A stretch of DNA of 64,000 nt from positions 62,001 to 126,000 of the forward strand of contig NZ_FTOC01000005.1 in the NCBI RefSeq assembly GCF_900156645.1, in the 5' to 3' direction. Under the pieces are notes generated by a model that was not told where the DNA came from, made no database searches, and saw only the letters and a list, made by a program, of their open reading frames with translations. The position numbers and the translations under genes are program-made. Position 1 is the stretch's first letter; each line of letters begins with the position of its first letter. This DNA comes from Salimicrobium flavidum (GTDB lineage Bacteria > Bacillota > Bacilli > Bacillales > Halobacillaceae). Below are positions 58,818-64,000 of the stretch, piece by piece.

Positions 58818-59582
58818 ATGATTACAGTACAGCGTGAATCGTGGAGAGGAATTCCGTTGCTGCATATTGTAGAAGCAGCAAACCAGGAAAAGCCTTTACC
58901 GGTATTTACATATTACCACGGCTTCACATCGGCCAAAGAGCATAATTTACCTCAAGCATATCTTCTTGCTGAAAAAGGGTACAGGGTTCTGCTTCCGGAT
59001 AGTCTTTATCACGGAGAAAGGGAAGAAGATCTGCCTCACCAGCAGCTTAATCTGAAGTTTTGGGACATTGTTTACCAGAACCTGAAAGAACTGCAGGTGT
59101 TGTATGACGAATTGGAGATGCGAGATCTGATGAAAGATGGACGCTTCGGAATTGGAGGAACTTCCATGGGAGGGATTACCACTGCAGCAGCTTTGACGAT
59201 GTATCCATGGATCAAAGTATCATGTGTTATGATGGGCTCTCCGAAACCGGTGGCATTCTCCAAGAAGCTGATCGAAGATGTGCGGGCGAGCGGTGCTGAG
59301 CTTCCTGTCAGTGACGAAGAGCTGGAAAGCCTCTATCATGCACTTTCGACTATCGATCTATCCCTGCACCCGGAAAAGCTGAAAGAAAGACCGTTGTTTT
59401 TCTGGCACGGAGATGCAGACCCGGTCGTTCCATTTACACACAGCTATGATTTTTATCATGACGTAGAAGGCCATTATAAAAATAAGCAGGCTATCCGTCA
59501 TATAAAGGAACCTGGTCGCGATCATAAGGTGAGCCGGTATGCGATTCTTGAAATGACGAAATGGCTTGAAAAAATGCTGTAG
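58818..59582 (+). CDS. yitV: Alpha/beta hydrolase YitV
   Basis: A 254-residue serine hydrolase with nucleophile elbow G-T-S-M-G (about 110-114), Asp in HGDADPVVP (about 202-210) and His in GRDHKVSRY near the end: an intact esterase triad. The segment TYYHGFTSAKEHN gives the oxyanion HG. Matches YitV in position (between yitU and yitW). The start at 58818 follows AAAGAAAGGA; TTG at 58794 is a less likely start. Substrate unknown. Confidence 0.85.
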   Translation: MITVQRESWRGIPLLHIVEAANQEKPLPVFTYYHGFTSAKEHNLPQAYLLAEKGYRVLLPDSLYHGEREEDLPHQQLNLKFWDIVYQNLKELQVLYDELEMRDLMKDGRFGIGGTSMGGITTAAALTMYPWIKVSCVMMGSPKPVAFSKKLIEDVRASGAELPVSDEELESLYHALSTIDLSLHPEKLKERPLFFWHGDADPVVPFTHSYDFYHDVEGHYKNKQAIRHIKEPGRDHKVSRYAILEMTKWLEKML

Positions 59583-59589
59583 CGAAAAA

Positions 59590-59619
59590 TTTAACGTTTG
59601 ATGTTTTTTTCGTTATAAT
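59590..59619 (+). promoter_or_regulatory. yitW promoter
   Basis: TTTAAC (59590-59595) and TATAAT (59614-59619) with an 18-base spacer, 31 bases before the yitW start. Confidence 0.65.
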
Positions 59620-59650
59620 ACTTGTAAGAGGAAAAGAAGGAGGTTGAAGT

Positions 59651-59962
59651 ATGACTACTGCAATTGAAGAAAATGCGATGGGTGCACTTGAAAATGTTAT
59701 TGACCCGGAACTCGGTATTGATATCGTGAACCTTGGTCTCGTCTACGGGGTAGATGTAGATGAGGAAGGCAAAGCGGTTGTGACTATGACGCTTACAGCT
59801 ATGGGCTGTCCCCTGGCAGGTCATATTGAGCAGGATGTAAAACGCGCAGTATCCGATCTTCCTGAAATTGAGGAAATTCAGGTGAATATCGTTTGGAACC
59901 CGCCGTGGAGTAAAGATCGTATGAGTCGTTACGCGAAAATCGCTCTGGGTATCCCGGATTGA
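59651..59962 (+). CDS. yitW: MIP18/PaaD-family Fe-S assembly protein YitW
   Basis: A 103-residue DUF59/MIP18 protein, linked to Fe-S cluster assembly (SufT-like). The conserved DPELGIDIVNLGLVYGV (about 18-34) and TLTAMGCPLAGHI with Cys57 are present. AAGGAGG precedes the ATG and a strong terminator follows. As Nfu-N (56.0-56.3 kb) is close, this region holds two Fe-S accessory genes. Confidence 0.9.
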   Translation: MTTAIEENAMGALENVIDPELGIDIVNLGLVYGVDVDEEGKAVVTMTLTAMGCPLAGHIEQDVKRAVSDLPEIEEIQVNIVWNPPWSKDRMSRYAKIALGIPD

Positions 59963-59986
59963 TTTTTCAATAAATGAGTAGATAGT

Positions 59987-60017
59987 AAAAGGCTTCCCCG
60001 TCGAGGGAAGCCTTTTT
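59987..60017. terminator. Terminator between yitW and uppP
   Basis: AAAAGGCTTCCC/GGGAAGCCTTTT stem, 6-base loop, T/A runs on both sides; serves convergent genes. Confidence 0.88.
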
Positions 60018-60036
60018 ACTTGGAAAAGTTTTTTAC

Positions 60037-60849
60037 CTAGGAAAGGAAGAGAAGGACGAGAATCCCTACAGTGAAGCAGTAATAAGCGAAATACTTCAGG
60101 TTCCCATTAGCCATGACGTTCATAAACCAGCGAAGAGAGTAGTAAGAAGCGAATATGGATCCTGCGAAAGCCAGGAAATAAGCCATCCACATTTGTCCGC
60201 TTTTGGCTCCGAGAATGTCCTCGAGTGATAAGAGCATAGAGCCGAGACTTACAGGAATGTAAAGAAGGAAAGAAAACCGAAGAGCGGTTTCCTGTTTCAT
60301 TCCAAGCAACATAGCGGCTACAATCGTTGCTCCGGAACGACTGATTCCGGGAATCAGAGCTACACCCTGGGCTAGTCCGACTATAATCGCATCTTTCATA
60401 GAAAGGTTTCCATCGTTTTTTTCTCCGCGTATATTTCTTATGACCCATAAGGCGAAACCTGTGATGAGCAGCGTGCCACCGACAATCCATAGAGCATCCA
60501 GGTTATTGTCGATATAATCACCTAGAAGTACGCCGAGCACCCCTGCTGGTAACGTGGCGACGATCAGATAAATGATGAAATCGAAATCATTTTTATAAGT
60601 TGGTTCTTTTTTTGTTATATATCCGATTCCGTGTTGAATCAGGCGCAGGATATCTTCCCGGTAGATCATCAATACGGCGATAAGAGAACCGAAATTGACG
60701 AGAACAAGGAAATCGAGTCCTTCCTCTGTGAGGGATCCAAGTTCCTGAAGAATAACCAGGTGACCGCTTGATGATATCGGTATCGGTTCTGTGAACCCCT
60801 GGAATATACCGAGTATTAAATATTTAATCCATAACCATATCGCTTCCAA
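60037..60849 (-). CDS. uppP: Undecaprenyl-diphosphatase UppP
   Basis: A 270-residue BacA/UppP membrane phosphatase that recycles undecaprenyl diphosphate for wall synthesis and can give bacitracin tolerance. Signature motifs [15 protein letters not shown] (about 18-32; usually E-rich FTEFLPISSSGH) and PGISRSGAT (about 167-175) are intact, with about eight membrane helices. It starts with TTG at 60849 after AAGGAGG. Neighbouring genes are not functionally linked. Confidence 0.93.
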   Translation of the reverse strand: MEAIWLWIKYLILGIFQGFTEPIPISSSGHLVILQELGSLTEEGLDFLVLVNFGSLIAVLMIYREDILRLIQHGIGYITKKEPTYKNDFDFIIYLIVATLPAGVLGVLLGDYIDNNLDALWIVGGTLLITGFALWVIRNIRGEKNDGNLSMKDAIIVGLAQGVALIPGISRSGATIVAAMLLGMKQETALRFSFLLYIPVSLGSMLLSLEDILGAKSGQMWMAYFLAFAGSIFASYYSLRWFMNVMANGNLKYFAYYCFTVGILVLLFLS

Positions 60850-60917
60850 TTCAAAGAAGCCTCCTTCGTATAAAAAACTCCTGCTTTATTATAGGTGTTT
60901 TATTTCTCTTTTACCAT

Positions 60918-60944
60918 TAAAAAAAGAAGCGCGCTCTGCGCTCC
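60918..60944 (-). terminator. Terminator of yjzD-like gene
   Basis: AGCGC/GCGCT-based stem followed on the minus strand by T7, directly after the stop codon. Confidence 0.7.
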
Positions 60945-61121
60945 TTAAGCTTCTTCCTCTTTAAGTCCTACATCCCCGAGAAGAACGACGAAGATAGTGA
61001 ACACTGCAGTCATCAGGATAACCTGCAGAAAAGAGAAGTCGGCCTGATTCATATTACTTACAACATAGGCGGTCATGAAACTGAATACGAAGGACCATAG
61101 AATCGTGTAAAGAAAACGCAT
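60945..61121 (-). CDS. yjzD: YjzD-like (DUF2929) small membrane protein
   Basis: A 58-residue protein with two membrane helices (about 5-23 and 31-50) and an acidic KEEEA end. MRFLYTILWSFVFSFMTAYVV resembles the DUF2929/YjzD family; B. subtilis yjzD also lies near med and fabH. GAGGTGAG (61127-61134) precedes the ATG at 61121, and a terminator follows. Function unknown. Confidence 0.75.
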   Translation of the reverse strand: MRFLYTILWSFVFSFMTAYVVSNMNQADFSFLQVILMTAVFTIFVVLLGDVGLKEEEA

Positions 61122-61200
61122 TATTACTCACCTCATTTATGTACATTCTTACTATCTATATTACCAAAAGCGGAAGAAGAAATAAATGAAAAAACAAACT

Positions 61201-61229
61201 TTGCACTTATTCGCGGGTATGTGTAAAAT
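61201..61229 (+). promoter_or_regulatory. Promoter of med
   Basis: TTGCAC (61201-61206) and TAAAAT (61224-61229), 17-base spacer, about 35 bases before the GTG start. Confidence 0.6.
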
Positions 61230-61264
61230 ATAGATGATACGATACCGTGTATAGGAGTGTTCAT

Positions 61265-62215
61265 GTGAGTAGAGCGTTGGCATTGATACTCGTTATTATA
61301 GTGATTAGTGGGTGCAGTTATAATGTTAGTGGGAACAAGACGGATAGAGTCGGGATGCTCGTGGAGACCTCTGTGGAGGATAATTCATGGGGACAGAAAG
61401 GTTACGAGGGCCTGAAGTCCATTGAACAGAAATATGATGTGGATATATATCACAAAGAGGGGATCGACACTTATCAGAAAACTTCCCTTGCTGTGCAGGA
61501 ACTTGTGGAAAATGGAACGAAGGTCATTTTCGGTCATAGTAGTACGTATGGCGAATATTTCAAGGAACTTCACGACGATTATCCGGATGTGAATTTCATT
61601 TATTTCAATGGAGATTATGTAGCTGAAAATCTGACAAGCATCAATTTCGAATCTACAGCTATGGGTTTTTTCGGAGGAATGGTAGCCGCTGAAATGACGG
61701 AGACAGACCGGGTAGGTATGATTGCTTCCTTTAGCTGGCAACCGGAAGTAGAGGGTTTTTATGAAGGTGTGAAGCATGTAAAACCAGAAGCGAGTGTTCA
61801 TGTGAATTTTACAAACAGCTGGGATAATACGAAACGTGCCTATGAAATTTACAGGGAAATGGAGTCGTTAAAGGTAGATGTTTTCTATCCGGCAGGAGAT
61901 CAGTTCTCTGCGCAAATCATTCAACAGGCAGAAAAGGACGGCCACTATTCCATTGGATATGTGATGGACCAGTCAGAACTGGCTCCACGCTCGGTACTTA
62001 CGAGTACTGTACAACATGTCGATCAGCTTTATGTTTCTACGATGGATCTCATCATGAAAGGGAAGCTGGAAGGGGAGAAGTATATGTATGATTTCGAGGA
62101 TGGAGCTATTTCTCTCGGAGAATTCAGCTCGGATGTCCCCCCTTCCGTCCAAGAAAAGATTAAGAAAGAGATTTCCGAATATAAAGAAAGCGGAAAACTG
62201 CCGAACCGTCCCTGA
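61265..62215 (+). CDS. med: Med, BMP-family lipoprotein / competence regulator
   Basis: A 316-residue lipoprotein of the basic membrane protein (periplasmic-binding-like) family: lipobox ISGC with Cys17, then VGMLVETSVEDNSWGQKGYEGL (about 29-50) and GGMVAAEMTETDRVGMIASF. It matches B. subtilis Med (317 residues), a positive regulator of comK expression, and sits before fabH as there. The start is GTG at 61265, since AGGAGT lies 6 bases ahead. The downstream comZ gene of B. subtilis is not seen. A nucleoside-binding role is an alternative given the family. Confidence 0.88.
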   Translation: MSRALALILVIIVISGCSYNVSGNKTDRVGMLVETSVEDNSWGQKGYEGLKSIEQKYDVDIYHKEGIDTYQKTSLAVQELVENGTKVIFGHSSTYGEYFKELHDDYPDVNFIYFNGDYVAENLTSINFESTAMGFFGGMVAAEMTETDRVGMIASFSWQPEVEGFYEGVKHVKPEASVHVNFTNSWDNTKRAYEIYREMESLKVDVFYPAGDQFSAQIIQQAEKDGHYSIGYVMDQSELAPRSVLTSTVQHVDQLYVSTMDLIMKGKLEGEKYMYDFEDGAISLGEFSSDVPPSVQEKIKKEISEYKESGKLPNRP

Positions 62216-62235
62216 CCGATTTGGCAGTTTTTTTC
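62194..62235 (+). terminator. Terminator of med
   Basis: AAAACTGCC/GGCAGTTTT stem overlapping the end of the coding region, followed by a T7 run. Confidence 0.82.
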
Positions 62236-62259
62236 TTGTGATTTATATAATAATTTCTA

Positions 62260-62460
62260 AAAGAGAAAGAAAAAAGCATCTTCCATCTGACCAGTCTGTG
62301 TGTGTCAGTATTTCTAAGCGGGGGCTTCCGCTTTTCATTGGTCCAGCTCCACCATTCAAAAGCCCATAATATAAATGGCCACTCCTGTTTCGGGAAAGTT
62401 CGCCCGAAGCCAGGCTTGTCCACTTATGTTAGAGCTTCTGAACGAATGGTTCCGCTTTTC
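62260..62460. repeat. Palindromic intergenic repeat, family C copy 2
   Basis: Contains a partial unit 2 (CATCTGACCAGTCTGT...TCAGTATTTCTAAGCGG, about 62260-62320) followed by unit 1 (about 62350-62452: ACCATTCAAAAGC ... GCTTCTGAACGAATGGT with CCCGAAGCCAGG inside). Same units as 22620-22880 but in swapped order. It fills the space between med and the fabH promoter. Confidence 0.65.
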
Positions 62461-62471
62461 ATTCAAAGTGC

Positions 62472-62516
62472 TTGCAGATGGGTTGTTTTTACATTAGAAT
62501 TAGCACCAAGTCATAA
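62472..62516 (+). promoter_or_regulatory. fabH promoter with FapR-like site
   Basis: TTGCAG (62472-62477) and TAGAAT (62495-62500) with a 17-base spacer. Overlapping the end of the -10, TTAGCACCAAGTCATAA (62500-62516) resembles the recalled FapR operator (TTAGTACC...TACTAA type) at roughly 13 of 17 positions. FapR represses fabHA-fabF in B. subtilis until malonyl-CoA binds it. Confidence 0.55.
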
Positions 62517-62546
62517 GATTAGATTAAACCTTAAGGGGATGAAAAT

Positions 62547-63485
62547 ATGAACGCTGGATTTCTAGGCATCGGTCACTATTCACCGGAAAAAGTGCTGACG
62601 AATAAGGACATGGAACAAATAGTGGACACGAATGATGAGTGGATTCGTACTCGGACAGGGATTGAAGAGCGAAGAATTGCTGCAGAGGGGGAAGATACTT
62701 CTCACCTGGCTTATAATGCAGCCGTATCCGCTCTGGATGATGCAGAGATGAAAGCTGAAGACCTGGATATGATTATTGTCGCAACTGTGACTCCTGATCA
62801 GCCATTTCCTTCTGTCGCAGCGATGCTTCAACATCAACTCGGAGCTGAAAATGTAGCTGCTATGGATGTAGGTGCAGCTTGTGCCGGTTTCATGTATGGG
62901 GTGATTACAGCTAAACAGTTCATCGATACCGGAGCTTATGAAAATATTCTCGTCGTCGGAGTGGAGAAACTCTCCAAGATTACCGATTGGGAAGACAGAA
63001 ATACGTGTGTTCTATTCGGAGACGCAGCCGGAGCGGCTGTAATCGGTCCTGTTAATGAAGAGAGAGGGATTCTTTCCTTTGAACTCGGCTCAGATGGTTC
63101 CGGAGGTTCGCATTTGTATCAGGACCAGAAGGGTGCTCTTCAAATGAACGGCCGGGAAGTTTTCAAGTTTGCTGTACGTCAGATGCCTGAATCTTCCGTG
63201 AATGTAGTGAAGAAAATCGGTCTGAAAGAAGAAGACGTCGATTTTCTGGTTCCTCACCAGGCGAACATCAGAATTATGGAAGCTGCCCGGGAAAGGCTCG
63301 GAATACCTCCCGAGAAAATGGCGACTTCAATCAAACGGTACGGGAATACATCTTCCGCTTCGATTCCTGTCGCTTTGTCAGAAGAAGTGAAAGCAGGTAA
63401 AATCAAAGAAGGAGATCTGGTGGTTCTCGTCGGATTCGGTGGAGGATTGACGTGGGGAGCTGTAGCACTTCGTTGGGGTAAATAA
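62547..63485 (+). CDS. fabH: Beta-ketoacyl-ACP synthase III
   Basis: FabH (312 residues, same as B. subtilis FabHA) condenses a short branched acyl-CoA with malonyl-ACP to start fatty acid synthesis. The catalytic triad is visible: C112 in AACAGF, His in PHQANIRI (about 238) and Asn in YGNTSSAS (about 268). ATG 62547 follows AAGGGGATG. It is followed after 45 bases by fabF, and the promoter carries a FapR-like site. Confidence 0.95.
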   Translation: MNAGFLGIGHYSPEKVLTNKDMEQIVDTNDEWIRTRTGIEERRIAAEGEDTSHLAYNAAVSALDDAEMKAEDLDMIIVATVTPDQPFPSVAAMLQHQLGAENVAAMDVGAACAGFMYGVITAKQFIDTGAYENILVVGVEKLSKITDWEDRNTCVLFGDAAGAAVIGPVNEERGILSFELGSDGSGGSHLYQDQKGALQMNGREVFKFAVRQMPESSVNVVKKIGLKEEDVDFLVPHQANIRIMEAARERLGIPPEKMATSIKRYGNTSSASIPVALSEEVKAGKIKEGDLVVLVGFGGGLTWGAVALRWGK

Positions 63486-63530
63486 AGTGAATTTCCCTGT
63501 TAACTAACGAATTTCAAGGAGGAAAAGAGG

Positions 63531-64000
63531 ATGGATAATCAACGAGTCGTTATTACCGGGCTTGGAGCAGTGACTCCGCTTGGTAATAATGCAGAAGATA
63601 CGTGGAACAATATTAAAAACGGTCAGTCCGGAGTCGGGCCAATGACAAAAATGGATCCGGAGCAGTACCCGGTCTCCGTAGCAGCTGAACTGAAAGATTT
63701 TGACCCTTCTCTATATGTAGACAGAAAAGAGGCGCGCCGTATGGATCCTTTCGTCCAATATGCGGTGGCAGCTTCTCATATGGCTGTTGAGGATGCCAAT
63801 CTGGAAATAACGGAAGAAATCGCCCCCCGTACTGGAGTATGGATTGGTTCGGGTATCGGTGGAATGGGTACGTATGAATCTGAATTCGAAAAATTCCAGA
63901 AAAAAGGATATCGAAAAGTGAGTCCGTTTTTCATCCCTATGATGATTCCGGATATGGCGGCCGGTCAAGTGTCTATATCACTCGGAGCGAAAGGGATCAA
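63531..64000 (+). CDS. fabF: Beta-ketoacyl-ACP synthase II (5' part)
   Basis: The first 156 codons of FabF, running off the window. It starts [20 protein letters not shown], continues with [17 protein letters not shown] (about 67-83) and [11 protein letters not shown] (about 106-116), typical of the elongating condensing enzyme; the catalytic Cys lies beyond the end. AAGGAGGAAAAGAGG precedes the ATG. It is the second gene of the fabH-fabF operon. Confidence 0.93.
   Translation, partial: MDNQRVVITGLGAVTPLGNNAEDTWNNIKNGQSGVGPMTKMDPEQYPVSVAAELKDFDPSLYVDRKEARRMDPFVQYAVAASHMAVEDANLEITEEIAPRTGVWIGSGIGGMGTYESEFEKFQKKGYRKVSPFFIPMMIPDMAAGQVSISLGAKGI

Noticed and set aside
1-64000. CRISPR arrays, tRNA or rRNA genes, prophage or transposase genes
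   Set aside because: No regularly spaced direct repeats, cloverleaf or rRNA-like sequence, and no phage or transposase protein was recognised on either strand.

Overview
This window reads as ordinary chromosome of a low-to-moderate GC member of the Bacillaceae, most likely a moderately halophilic genus of the Halobacillus/Virgibacillus/Pontibacillus type. The evidence is gene content and order (yheA, yhaR, yhaQP, yhaM, prsA, trpP-hit-ecsAB, hmoB-pbpF-hemEHY, yhfHI-lplJ, lcfB, comK, yhjE-sipV-addBA-yisB, yisL, yitS/T/U/V/W, med, fabH-fabF). As far as I recall, this is the same broad order as the B. subtilis yhe-yha-yhf-yhj-yis-yit-yja arc. The halophile suggestion comes from a glycine betaine OpuA system, two GbsR-like repressors, and many Glu/Asp-rich extracytoplasmic proteins. 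The genus is inference. I saw no rRNA, tRNA, phage, transposase or CRISPR array.

Layout. 1-8.2 kb: YheA, a crotonase (YhaR), the YhaQP ABC exporter, a GbsR-like regulator translationally coupled to the YhaM exoribonuclease, the foldase PrsA, two small membrane proteins and a decayed stretch. 8.2-12.2 kb: a second GbsR-like repressor diverging from opuAA-AB-AC, with a perfect 18-bp palindrome between them. 12.2-12.7 kb: intergenic repeats. 12.7-16.3 kb: yhaH, trpP (with TRAP-like triplets over its start), hit and ecsAB. 16.3-18.9 kb: a SAM-I riboswitch driving metI and a betaine-homocysteine-methyltransferase-like gene. 18.9-29.2 kb: a PAP2 phosphatase, amidohydrolase, ferritin-like protein, BdbC plus a thioredoxin-like partner, HmoB, PbpF and the late haem genes. 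29.2-37.2 kb: yhfH, yhfI, lplJ, SRPBCC and GNAT proteins, lcfB behind a FadR-type operator, a candidate structured RNA, an Old Yellow Enzyme, a DUF3939 protein and comK. 37.3-47.3 kb: yhjE, sipV, the AddAB recombination nuclease, an HNH protein and a DUF418 membrane protein. 47.3-53 kb: rocD, yisL, a GntR/ABC exporter operon whose ATPase is frameshifted, and an amylase-like membrane-anchored protein that has lost catalytic residues. 53-64 kb: DegV, YitT, a BsuPI/Gmad2 lipoprotein, an Nfu-N protein, DUF2785, YitU/V/W, UppP, YjzD, Med, FabH and the start of fabF, which runs off the window.

How the parts connect. OpuA imports glycine betaine for osmoprotection, and the nearby SAM-controlled BHMT-like enzyme could tie methyl-group supply to methionine, although the aromatic betaine pocket looks altered. 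The lcfB and fabH promoters carry FadR-like and FapR-like sites, i.e. opposing control of fatty acid breakdown and synthesis. Competence control survives as comK with a CodY-like site, plus med, but comZ is not seen and the ComK C-terminal degron is absent. Three families of palindromic intergenic repeats punctuate the region.

The observations most worth following up are the three-way-junction RNA candidate near 34.2-34.36 kb, the catalytically degenerate GH13 protein at 51.6-53.0 kb, the A7 frameshift in the ABC ATPase at about 50.93 kb, the TRAP-like leader of trpP, the orphan Fur box at 49.31 kb, and the divergent BHMT-like protein.
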